Assembly: GCA_963582345.1 (NCBI GenBank)
Contig: CAUZSN010000002.1
Location: 1 to 64,000 of the forward strand
Direction: 5' to 3'
Length of the DNA: 64,000 bases
DNA from: CAUZSN01 sp963582345
GTDB taxonomy: Bacteria; Planctomycetota; Planctomycetia; Planctomycetales; Planctomycetaceae
Of this stretch, positions 55,026-63,496 are shown piece by piece. The notes under the pieces are model-generated. The model was not told the DNA's origin. It ran no database searches and saw only the letters and a list, made by a program, of their open reading frames with translations. Position 1 is the stretch's first letter. Each line of letters opens with the position of its first letter. The translations under genes and the position numbers were made by a program.

Positions 55026-55441
55026 GAGAGACCCTTTCCATCGCAATCTGTTCGAAAGCGTCAAGTTTTTTGGGCATGATAGCGGCGTTACGAAGAGGAA
55101 TCCACCAACCGCATTTGTGAATGATCGTTAATGCCGACGTTGAAAACGTCGCTGAGTATTTTGGTGAGGCGCCCCTAAATTGCACGAGCAGCGAAATTTG
55201 TGACATGGGGAACGTCGCACATTGGACAGTGTAGAATTTGCAATCTGATCGACGTCAACTTGACTGTCGGGCGTGCCTTCTACTATTTCGACGAATTGGT
55301 GTAACAACTGTTTTCCCAATGGGATGCAGCATTCTTGGTCGGTGCAATGTATACAGCGACCGCGAATTTTTTTACGTTTGGACCCAACTTTGCACTCGTT
55401 TGTTAAACCGGTGTAGTCATATTGAGAAACCTGGTTTTTGG

Positions 55442-56887
55442 ATGAAGCGGCTTTTACACATGTCATGGCCGATTGTAGGTCGAAGGATGAGCAAGGGCGC
55501 TCGCATGACAAGGATCGTTATTGTACTAGCAGCAACAGGTTCATTGGGGGCGACGCATCGCACTCCGAATTTTACAGTTCAGGCTCCGACCGCAAAAGTT
55601 GCCAAACAAGTGGCCGTCGCCGCCGAGCATTACCGCAAAAAGCTGGCCCTAGAGTGGCTCGGAAAATACATTCCACGTTGGTACGCTCCGTGTCACGTCA
55701 TGGTCAAGGTGGATCAAGTGAGGGCCGGAGGCGCCACGTCATTCAAATTCAATCGTGGTCACGTGTACGGTTGGAAAATGGAGGTTCAAGGACCACTCCA
55801 TCGTATTTTGGATGCAGTCTTGCCGCATGAGATCACTCATACAATCCTCGCCTGTCACTTCCGTCGCCCGCTGCCGCGTTGGGCCGACGAAGGAGCGGCC
55901 ACGCTGTCCGAAGACGACTCGGAAAAACGGCGTCAGACGCAACTCGTTGAACAAGTCCTGAAGACCACCCGGAGAATTCCGTTGCGGACACTGCTCTCCA
56001 TCAAACGCTATCCACACGACATGCAGAACGTGTTGACCTTGTATGCCGAGGGATACTCGCTTGCTGCATATTTGATTCAGCAAGGCGGCAAGGCACGGTA
56101 CTTATTATTTCTCGAAGACGCTTATCGGAGGGGATGGGACCGTTCGATTCATTGCTATTATGGTGCGAAAGACGTTGATGAGCTGGAATACCGCTGGAAC
56201 GCATGGGTGATGGCTGGAAGTCCCACAAGCAAGCTTGCCGATGGCGAGTTATTAGCAGACACAAAAACTCTGTCCGCTCAACCGAACACATCCCTTACGG
56301 ATGCTTCGGAGTCAAATACATTACAACCCAACCTCATCGTTCGATCGCAAACTCCAGAACGCAGTGCCGACTCTGGCGGTGTAGTTCAACTCGCTTCGGC
56401 GCTTCACAGCACCCCATCCCGTTCATTCCAAGTGCCAAATCGTGATGCCGCACATATCGGAGGACACTCGCCGATACGACGGGGTGAAGGTTTGTACGCT
56501 CCGGATCCTCGTCAACAACAACCGATTCGACCGATCACAACACGTCCACGGCGCCAGACTCGACGGTCCAACGCGGCACCGACAACCGGATTTGGTAGCT
56601 TGCAATGGGACATCAATCGACATAGACCGAGGGCGGCCGGTTCGAATCAAGCTCGAAGTGATGGGTGGATTGCTATTTCGGAATCCCGGCGTCCACCTGT
56701 TCGACAACAATCTTTGATCGGGAAACGCTCTGGTCGCGTACTGGAGAAATTCAAAAAAGGACAGATTTACAATTCTGCGCGTTACGTAGACTGGTCCGAC
56801 TTCTTGCAACGGCCGGTTCGAAGCGAATCGATTGGGCAGGACACCGCATCTCGTGTTGCCCTCTTTTCTCGGAAACCGTCGCATTGA
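55442..56887 (+). CDS. secreted peptidase-MA-like (HExxH) protein
   Basis: A 481-residue protein starting at ATG 55442 (MKRLLHMSWPIVGRRMSKGA), with a weak signal-like stretch TRIVIVLAATGSLGATH. Residues about 40-270 resemble peptidase-MA/DUF1570 domains: RWYAPCHVMVKV, PHEITHTILACHF (zinc motif HEITH), RWADEGAATLSED (third-ligand Glu region), and EGYSLAAYLIQQGG. The C-terminal 200 residues are low-complexity, rich in Arg, Ser, Pro and Gln, and may bind the cell envelope. Proteolytic activity is inferred. Confidence 0.78.
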   Translation: MKRLLHMSWPIVGRRMSKGARMTRIVIVLAATGSLGATHRTPNFTVQAPTAKVAKQVAVAAEHYRKKLALEWLGKYIPRWYAPCHVMVKVDQVRAGGATSFKFNRGHVYGWKMEVQGPLHRILDAVLPHEITHTILACHFRRPLPRWADEGAATLSEDDSEKRRQTQLVEQVLKTTRRIPLRTLLSIKRYPHDMQNVLTLYAEGYSLAAYLIQQGGKARYLLFLEDAYRRGWDRSIHCYYGAKDVDELEYRWNAWVMAGSPTSKLADGELLADTKTLSAQPNTSLTDASESNTLQPNLIVRSQTPERSADSGGVVQLASALHSTPSRSFQVPNRDAAHIGGHSPIRRGEGLYAPDPRQQQPIRPITTRPRRQTRRSNAAPTTGFGSLQWDINRHRPRAAGSNQARSDGWIAISESRRPPVRQQSLIGKRSGRVLEKFKKGQIYNSARYVDWSDFLQRPVRSESIGQDTASRVALFSRKPSH

Positions 56888-56928
56888 CGGACGGTGTCCA
56901 TTGTCGTTCCTGCTACTGTCCTTTCCCC

Positions 56929-56960
56929 AAAGGAGCCACCGCTACGAGGTGGCTCCTTTT
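56929..56960 (+). terminator. rho-independent terminator
   Basis: A perfect 12-bp stem, AAAGGAGCCACC at 56929-56940 and GGTGGCTCCTTT at 56948-56959, with a 7-nt loop GCTACGA and ending in T residues, 41 bp after the peptidase-like gene. Confidence 0.9.
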
Positions 56961-57101
56961 ACATTCATCTCGGCGCAACGGATTGGGGCGATTGTGGGAA
57001 AATGGCTGTCTATTGCCTCGAAGGCAGCAACAGATAAACTAGCCGTGACCTACGACTTTTCGGACAAAGGACCGTTCATTATTCCAAAACACCTTTCGTA
57101 A

Positions 57102-57731
57102 TTGATGACGAGTCCGACCTTTCGTCGACTTGAAATGATGGAATACAAAATGACGTCAATGGGTCTATTGGCAATCGTCCTTCTGGCGGTGGGACTGGCC
57201 TTGTTGGTAGCTGAAGTGTTCATCCCGTCGGGCGGCATGATTCTGGTACTGGCTCTGGTCAGTTTCACGATTTCGATTTGGTGCGCCTGGAATGCGTGGC
57301 GAGATCAGGTTATCTGGTTTTGGACGTACATCGCAATACTTGTCGTATTGCTTCCGACAGTGGTGATCGCAGCGTTTTACATCCTGCCGAAAACTGAATT
57401 TGGGAAAAATTTGTTGGCGGCCCCGCCGGACCTGGAAGATGTAACGCCGTATGCTAAGGAAGAAAAGTGGCTGTTTGGAATGGTCAACAAAATGGGCAAG
57501 ACGTTAACATTGATGAATCCCGGTGGCTTAGTTTCAATTGATGGCGAGCGCACGCATTCCGAAAGCGAGGGGATGGTGATCGAACGTGGTGAAACCGTTC
57601 AAGTCATCGCCGTGAAAGGAAATCGTCTGGTCGTTCGTCTAGCTCAAACAGAATCGACGTCCGATGCAGAAGATGATAAAACGAATAAACCAGAAATTCC
57701 GTCGCTTGACTTCGATTTGCCGCAAAGTTAA
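57102..57731 (+). CDS. NfeD-like membrane protein
   Basis: A 209-residue protein with membrane helices (LLAIVLLAVGLALLVAEVFI; LVLALVSFTISIWCAW; TYIAILVVLLPTVVIAAFYI), then a soluble OB-fold NfeD domain near the end (KMGKTLTLMNPGGLVSIDG with VIERGETVQVIAVKGNRLVV). NfeD partners act with flotillin-like proteins in membrane microdomains; floA follows by 63 bp. ATG 57102; a shorter start MTSMGLL is possible. Confidence 0.85.
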   Translation: MMTSPTFRRLEMMEYKMTSMGLLAIVLLAVGLALLVAEVFIPSGGMILVLALVSFTISIWCAWNAWRDQVIWFWTYIAILVVLLPTVVIAAFYILPKTEFGKNLLAAPPDLEDVTPYAKEEKWLFGMVNKMGKTLTLMNPGGLVSIDGERTHSESEGMVIERGETVQVIAVKGNRLVVRLAQTESTSDAEDDKTNKPEIPSLDFDLPQS

Positions 57732-57794
57732 ACAGCCTAAGCGCTGGTTATGAACCTGAAGTCTTATTGATGGCACCGTTTAGGACAACTAGTC

Positions 57795-58853
57795 GTGACT
57801 AACGTTCCAATTTTTGCTGAAAATGCCGATGGCGCAAGTATTTGGATGCTTGGCGGCGGGATCATTTTTTTCCTGTTCGTATTGATGTTTTTGGCCGTGT
57901 TTGCGCGTTACTTCGGGTTGTGGATTCAATGCAAGATGACTAATGCCAGCATTTCGTTTCCCAACCTGGTCATGATGACATTCCGAAAAGTCAACCCGAC
58001 GATCATCGTTCGCAGCAAGATCATGGCTGTGCAAGCGGGCGTGACCAGGTTGTATCCGATCTCGACGCGCGCCATGGAAGCCCATTACCTGGCGGGCGGA
58101 AATGTTCCGAATGTGATCAAGTCTCTGATTGCTGCACACCGGGCGGATCTGAATCTCGATTGGCAGACAGCTCAGGCGATCGATCTGGCCGGCCGCGACA
58201 TATTGGACGCAATTCGCACCAGCGTTTACCCCAAGGTGATCGATTGTCCCGATTCTTCTAAGCAGGATGGTACATTGGACGCTGTTGCCGGTGACGGCAT
58301 CCAGTTGAAGGCGCGTGCTCGCGTAACCGTGCGAACCAACGTTCAACAACTGGTCGGCGGCGCGACGGAAGAAACCGTCATCGCCCGCGTGGGACAGGGA
58401 ATCGTTCAGGCCATCGGTTCAACGAGCTCCTACAAAACTGTGCTCGAGAATCCCGATTCGATTTCTCGGACAGTGTTGAGCCAGGGACTTGAGGCCCAGA
58501 CGGCATTCGAGATTGTGTCAATTGACATTGCGGACATCGATGTCGGCGAGAACATCGGCGCACGCTTGCAAGCCGATCAGGCGGAAGCCGATATGCGAGT
58601 GGCGCAGGCCAAGGCCGAAGAAAGACGTGCGCTCGCCAAAGCCTACGAACAGGAAATGGTGGCCAGAGTCCAGGAAAGCCGTGCTAAGGTCGTGTTGGCC
58701 GAAGCCGAAGTGCCTAAAGCCATGGCTACAGCATTCCGCACCGGAAAGTTGGGACTGTTGGATTATTACGAACTGAAAAACGTTCAAGCCGATACGAAGA
58801 TGAGAGACTCAATCGCTGGAGTCAGTCCGGAAGCAGCACACGATCCTTCCTAA
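57795..58853 (+). CDS. floA: flotillin-like protein FloA (UPF0365)
   Basis: A 352-residue SPFH/UPF0365 protein from GTG 57795. A membrane segment at about 20-42 (LGGGIIFFLFVLMFLAVFAR) precedes the SPFH domain (RVTVRTNVQQLVGGATEETV, GQGIVQAIGSTSSYK) and a Glu/Ala-rich flotillin coiled coil (QADQAEADMRVAQAKAEERR). It scaffolds functional membrane microdomains. Confidence 0.94.
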   Translation: MTNVPIFAENADGASIWMLGGGIIFFLFVLMFLAVFARYFGLWIQCKMTNASISFPNLVMMTFRKVNPTIIVRSKIMAVQAGVTRLYPISTRAMEAHYLAGGNVPNVIKSLIAAHRADLNLDWQTAQAIDLAGRDILDAIRTSVYPKVIDCPDSSKQDGTLDAVAGDGIQLKARARVTVRTNVQQLVGGATEETVIARVGQGIVQAIGSTSSYKTVLENPDSISRTVLSQGLEAQTAFEIVSIDIADIDVGENIGARLQADQAEADMRVAQAKAEERRALAKAYEQEMVARVQESRAKVVLAEAEVPKAMATAFRTGKLGLLDYYELKNVQADTKMRDSIAGVSPEAAHDPS

Positions 58854-59025
58854 ATAGGACGTTGTGACCAAAGGGGTGCGCCTTCACGCATCGTGTCGGA
58901 GACCGACCGAAAATTGTAAACACAATGGAAACTGCTCGAAATACACGAATCGCCAAAAGAGATGTATGCAATAGTCGGACTTGGGTAGATCGACTAGTCG
59001 TTGTTCATCGCTCGGAACCAAGGCA

Positions 59026-59757
59026 GTGATATTCCAATTTCTTAGTCCAATTCTGGCGGACATCGGAACATGGATTCCGATCATTGTGATCGTATTTATG
59101 TTTATAAATTGGATCATGAACTTAGCGAGCGGAAAGACAAATCAGTCTCAACGAGTGGGGCGTCGCGCTCAAGCTCCCCGCCCTCGTGAAGGTCGGATTC
59201 AAGGAGAAATCGATGTTTTCCTGGAGCAGGTTCGTGGAAAATCAGTACCACATAGGGCTGCCAAAGGGACGGTGGATGAGCCGTTGGAGATCGTAGAGGT
59301 GGAAGAACTGCGTCACCTTGTGCGGCCCAAACGACTCAAACAGTTTGAAAATAACGAGTCGTCTGGGCCGCACAAGGTGACGCAGTTGCAACTCGTCACG
59401 GACGCACGGCAACAGCCCAAAAGGAAGCCAGGTGCCAGGATTGCTGAACGGCAAGTCCCCGGATCGAAAAATCTTGGGGACAACATTCGCCAGCACGTTG
59501 CCAGGCGTATGAAAGCAGGCCGAGTCACCTCGCACGTCCAGCAGCATCTGGACCACGATGTGGATCAGAGTGTTTCGGAGCATCTTGGATCTTTCTCTGC
59601 GGAAAAACGAACGGTAACGGTGCCTCGTATCTCGGCCGGATCGGCATCGATTACTCCGAGCGGAATTGTTCGCCTGTTGCGCGATCCAGTCGGAATCCGA
59701 CAGGCAGTTTTGGTCAGTGAGGTTTTAAGGCGTCCCCGACCACTTCGCGGTTCATAG
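59026..59757 (+). CDS. orphan membrane-anchored protein in the floA cluster
   Basis: Start uncertain: GTG 59026 (IFQFLSPILADIGTWIPIIV) is preferred; an ATG-like frame extends to 58981. One N-terminal helix (WIPIIVIVFMFINWIMNLA) is followed by a long basic, low-complexity soluble region with REGRIQGEIDVFLEQVRGKS. Codons 59306-59387 form a 32-bp near-perfect inverted repeat, so the protein has an unusual ELRHLVRPKRL / SGPHKVTQL pair. Position after nfeD-floA suggests a related membrane role. No family with known function. Confidence 0.7.
   Translation: MIFQFLSPILADIGTWIPIIVIVFMFINWIMNLASGKTNQSQRVGRRAQAPRPREGRIQGEIDVFLEQVRGKSVPHRAAKGTVDEPLEIVEVEELRHLVRPKRLKQFENNESSGPHKVTQLQLVTDARQQPKRKPGARIAERQVPGSKNLGDNIRQHVARRMKAGRVTSHVQQHLDHDVDQSVSEHLGSFSAEKRTVTVPRISAGSASITPSGIVRLLRDPVGIRQAVLVSEVLRRPRPLRGS
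59306..59387. repeat. 32-bp inverted repeat within a coding region
   Basis: The left arm 59306-59337 and right arm 59356-59387 are complementary at 31 of 32 positions, around an 18-nt loop that itself contains AAACAGTTT. It would form a very stable mRNA hairpin inside the frame. Confidence 0.95.
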
Positions 59758-59842
59758 ACCACCGTACTGATTTACTTGTGTGCACTCGTTGTTCAACTGC
59801 GTGAAGTGATTGGAATGATCACATTGGCCTCACTGAATTCTC

Positions 59843-60386
59843 ATGGCCAACTCGGATTTAAACGTCTTATTGTTCGCCGACCGATTTTAAGTCAGGGGCA
59901 GCAGCGCTTATACCTTGCGCCTGGCCGAGCAGTTGAACATGCACCACGTTTGCGCGCAGGTCGCCTGTCCTGACTCGCAAATGGTCGACCTGCAGAAACG
60001 AGCAACACTGTCGATTGCCGAATACACTCACTTCATCATGCCCGTTTTGGGACGGTTGATATTGAAATTACTCAAGCGTGATCTGTCGGGTAAAATGCCT
60101 GACTTAATTCACATTCAATCGCAAAAACGTGCTTGCCCAGGGCACCTGGCTGGTGCGCCGCTTGAATCGACCGTTTGTCCTGACCATCCACGACTCGCTT
60201 CAATCGCGTGAGCGCCTGAACGTGGATAGAACCTGGGGGCAAAGGATCATCGCTGTCAGTGAATCGGTCAAGGCAGTGACGATCTGTCGGTTCGGTGATA
60301 CCAATAAGCAAGGTCTCAGGCTTGCCGCGTTGGGTAAACACAGGTCCAAGGGGCCGGATCACGTCGTGCTGAATTTCGAGACATAA
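59843..60386 (+). pseudogene. glycosyltransferase family 4 relic
   Basis: From ATG 59843, MANSDLNVLLFADR is followed, with frame changes, by GQQRLYL, then RLAEQLNMHHVCAQVACPDS and SGKMPDLIHIQSQK in frame 2, and AQGTWLVRRLNRPFVLTIHD, SLQSRERLNVDRTWGQRIIA, VSESVK in frame 3. This is the N-terminal lobe of a GT-B glycosyltransferase; the C-terminal lobe with the nucleotide-sugar EX7E site is missing. At least three lesions. Confidence 0.82.
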
Positions 60387-60645
60387 AACCGCTCATCATA
60401 TCATAGCTCACCAGTTCAAGGCGTGAATCGAGACGAGTGTGCACAATGGAGTCCGTTCAACGTATCTGCTTTGCCAACAAGGATTTTGATCGACCATATG
60501 CACCGGTTTGACATTTTGAAGGATATTGGCACTTCGTTGGGCGGCTCAAATTTGGAATCCTCGCAACGACTGAGCCGATAGGAAGCTGAAGCAGCGCACT
60601 TCGTCGATTTGCGAAAGATACCCAAATCGACAACCCGTAGTATTG
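60387..60645. other. spacer with no recognised gene
   Basis: Between the glycosyltransferase relic and the convergent ferredoxin gene; no family recognised in any frame. Confidence 0.35.
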
Positions 60646-61035
60646 TTATTGTGCGGCGGCTAATTTGGCCATGCGGATGGCGGGTTCTACGACGCGATCC
60701 CAGTTGTCGTGCAGATAGTCATCTGGTCCCCCTTTGTCAGCGACTTCTTGGGCGACGTCGATTGTGGGCACCATTTCTATTGCGTCCCACGGACAGACAA
60801 GCAGTTCGTACGGGTCCGATTTCTTTGTGGGGATGTGGACACACACTTCACAGCCGACGCATCGCTCGACGTCAATTTCACACCACGACTGTAAGCACCC
60901 AATTGACTCACCTGGAACCTTGTAAATGCAATCGACCGGGCAGACTTCCAAACAGGCCTCGCAGCCGGTGCAATTATCGGCATTGATGATCGCCACTTCT
61001 TTGGGAAGTTTTTTTCGTGGACCAGATTTTGCCAT
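60646..61035 (-). CDS. 4Fe-4S ferredoxin family protein
   Basis: A 129-residue ferredoxin with two cluster motifs. The first is a standard CTGCEACLEVCPVD; the second is CVGCEVC followed by 15 residues (HIPTKKSDPYELLV) before the CP, longer than the usual 3-residue gap. A C-terminal acidic/basic extension (about 45 residues) carries DNWDRVV. It carries low-potential electrons in the cytoplasm; partner unknown. Starts MAKSGPRKKLPKEVAIIN. Confidence 0.9.
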   Translation of the reverse strand: MAKSGPRKKLPKEVAIINADNCTGCEACLEVCPVDCIYKVPGESIGCLQSWCEIDVERCVGCEVCVHIPTKKSDPYELLVCPWDAIEMVPTIDVAQEVADKGGPDDYLHDNWDRVVEPAIRMAKLAAAQ

Positions 61036-61490
61036 TCAATTCACTCATTCAATCCAGTAGAAGTTATTGCGTCTGGCTCCGTTACCATGAATCGGATAGC
61101 GAACGGGTGGTACTTGTATCTAATCGATCGCTTTGAGTCATTTGATATCCTTACATTCTCGTCTTTGAATCGACTTATGACAAGCGAGCTATTTGCGAGG
61201 TTTCTGCTCTCCGAGGGTTTACTCTACAAGTTCTATCTGGCTGGTCCCACAGAACCTCGGATTAGCAGGGCGCGGATATCCAAGAGAGATTGAAGGTTGG
61301 ATTTGGCGATTGGCGGTCGAGTTGGTATTGTGCGTTTCAGAAATTGCAACATAGTCGTCGCCGAGGGTTGGCAGTAGGGAGTCGAAGGAGCATCAGTTCG
61401 AAGGTTTGACCTGGAGATCGAACCAGTTCGTTTTATTAACAACAACCGATGAAATATTCGATGTAGGAATTTGGTTCGATTACTGATTCG
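61036..61490. other. spacer with no recognised gene
   Basis: 455 bp between divergent ferredoxin and CobA-HemD genes. A 68-codon plus-strand frame at 61087 has no recognised family. Confidence 0.35.
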
Positions 61491-63050
61491 ATGTCGGAAC
61501 AGGGAAAAGTTTACCTGGTCGGAGCCGGACCTGGCGATCCAGGCCTGCTGACGCTGAAAGGGCTACAATGTCTTCAGCGTGCTGATCTGATATTGTACGA
61601 TGGGTTGGTTAATCCACTACTATTGTGTCATACGTCCGCCCCAGCAGAACGAACCAGCAGGTCTCTATTGCCTCGTGATCGCACTCGAGGGCAACAAGAG
61701 ATCAATCAAAAACTGATCGCCGCCGCTCGGCTGGGTAAGACCGTCGTCCGACTTAAAGGCGGTGATCCGTTTATCTTCGGCCGAGGGAGTGAGGAAGCGG
61801 CCGCATTGGTCGAGGCGGGAATTCCGTTTGAAGTGGTACCCGGCATCACTGCCGCCACGGCTGCTAGTGAATACGCAGGAATTTCACTCACGCATCGTGA
61901 CTTGGCCTCAGCCGTCGCTTTCATCACCGGACATGAAGATCCAGCGAAGCTCGAGCATTCAATTGACTATGACATGCTGGCATCGTTTCCGGGGACTTTG
62001 GTGTTTTACATGGGACTGCACCGTTTGGAATGGATTGTCGAATCGCTTCTAAAATCCGGTAAAGGACCGGAAACACCTGCAGCCGTCATCAGTCGTGCCA
62101 CGACTCCTGATCAGCGCACCGTGACGGCTGCTTTGACGGATTTGGTCGCGAAGGTACGACAGGCCGATCTGCACGCTCCGTCGCTGGTCGTAGTTGGCGA
62201 ATGCGTTCGCGTGCGCGAGAAGATCTCTTGGTTTGAAATTCGTCCACTGTTCGGTCAACGGATTGGGATCACACGCCCAGCTGCTGAAACTGGCCCGGTA
62301 ATTTCTCGCGCGTTAGAACTCGGAGCTCAACCGGTCCTGCTTCCTACGATCCAAATCCTGCCGCCTGACGATTGGACTAAGGTTGACGCGACGATCGATC
62401 GGGTCGCTGAATTCGATTGGATCATTTTTACGAGCGCCAATGGTGTCCACGGTTTATTGAATAGGATGTGGAAAACAGGTCACGATATGCGGAAACTAAA
62501 CTCGGTGAAACTGGCAGCGATTGGAACGGCAACGGCCAAGGCTTTGGCGGCGTATTATTTGAAGGTCGATCTGATGCCCGAATCGTTTCGCGCCGAAGCA
62601 CTTGCCGAATCACTACAGCCGCACGTCGAAGGAAAACAGGTTTTATGGGCTCGTGCCGACCGTTATCGCGACGTTCTTTCCAAGGCACTACAATCTGGCG
62701 GTGCGAGCTTGGAACAGTTGGTCGTTTACCGCAATGTCGACTCTGACGCCCTGCCTGCAGGCGTATTGGATATGATTGTTGCCGGACAACTGAACTGGAT
62801 CGGTGTCAGCAGTCCAGCGATCGTTCGCAGTTTGCAAAGACTGCTCTCTTCACCTGCGGTGTCACAAATTGGCAAGTCCGTGCGTTTGGCGAGTATCAGC
62901 CCAGTGACGAGTGAAGCCGCGCGCGAAGTTGGTTTGCCAATTGCGGTCGAAGCCAAAATCTTCACGTGGGATGGCATTTTTTCTGCAATCGTCTCAGCTT
63001 CGGCAGATATTGCTTACCGGCGTGACGCTGAAAGCGTCAAACAACAATAG
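61491..63050 (+). CDS. uroporphyrinogen-III C-methyltransferase / uroporphyrinogen-III synthase fusion
   Basis: A 519-residue bifunctional enzyme. Residues 1-245 are a CobA/SUMT domain (YLVGAGPGDPGLLTLKGLQC, RLKGGDPFIFGRGSEEAAAL, VVPGITAATAASEYAGISLT) that methylates uroporphyrinogen III to precorrin-2. Residues about 255-505 are HemD (FDWIIFTSANGVHGL, LAAIGTATAKALAAYYLKVD, WIGVSSPAIVRSL) that makes uroporphyrinogen III. Such fusions (CobA-HemD) are known in several phyla. SAM comes from MetK. Start ATG 61491. Confidence 0.94.
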   Translation: MSEQGKVYLVGAGPGDPGLLTLKGLQCLQRADLILYDGLVNPLLLCHTSAPAERTSRSLLPRDRTRGQQEINQKLIAAARLGKTVVRLKGGDPFIFGRGSEEAAALVEAGIPFEVVPGITAATAASEYAGISLTHRDLASAVAFITGHEDPAKLEHSIDYDMLASFPGTLVFYMGLHRLEWIVESLLKSGKGPETPAAVISRATTPDQRTVTAALTDLVAKVRQADLHAPSLVVVGECVRVREKISWFEIRPLFGQRIGITRPAAETGPVISRALELGAQPVLLPTIQILPPDDWTKVDATIDRVAEFDWIIFTSANGVHGLLNRMWKTGHDMRKLNSVKLAAIGTATAKALAAYYLKVDLMPESFRAEALAESLQPHVEGKQVLWARADRYRDVLSKALQSGGASLEQLVVYRNVDSDALPAGVLDMIVAGQLNWIGVSSPAIVRSLQRLLSSPAVSQIGKSVRLASISPVTSEAAREVGLPIAVEAKIFTWDGIFSAIVSASADIAYRRDAESVKQQ

Positions 63051-63061
63051 TCTAGGATAAA

Positions 63062-63300
63062 CGTAGCGGCAAAGCGCCACCCTGGGTTTTGTTCGAATTT
63101 GCGCCGTAACCCTGTGAGGGTTGTAAAGATTGTTGTGAAAGCCTTACGGGGTTCATGTTTTTACCAAATACCCAACTTAGGGCGACACTTCGCTGGCCCT
63201 GGGCTATGTTGTGGACCGCTTCGCAATTGGTCGATTAGCACTGAAACCACTTTGTATATAACAACAAGGTGCTACACCTCCGGCGGTGTGTAGCAAGCGG
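63062..63300. repeat. cluster of palindromic units (REP-like)
   Basis: A run of short palindromes after the CobA-HemD gene: GGC-AAAGC-GCC, AACCC-TGTGA-GGGTT (about 63108), GGGC..GCCC around 63181-63200, and GCTACACC..GGTGTGTAGC at about 63271-63292. CCCTGGGTTTTG and CCCTGGGCTATG are related. The style is that of planctomycete intergenic repeats; the last hairpin may act as a terminator. Confidence 0.6.
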
Positions 63301-63496
63301 GGTTGACGTGCCAACGACGATCTCAGATAGTTCTCGCCTCAAGTCCTGATTTTGTCCGCGGTCAGGTAGTTTGTCGTGCCAAATTTAGGCAGAGCCTCAC
63401 CCAGGCCCAGCCACTTTGATTCGATCAGTGTCGGCACTGCAGAGATGTTTTCATGGTCCAGACTCGACAACTGCAAGACCAAGAAAGGTTGAGGCC

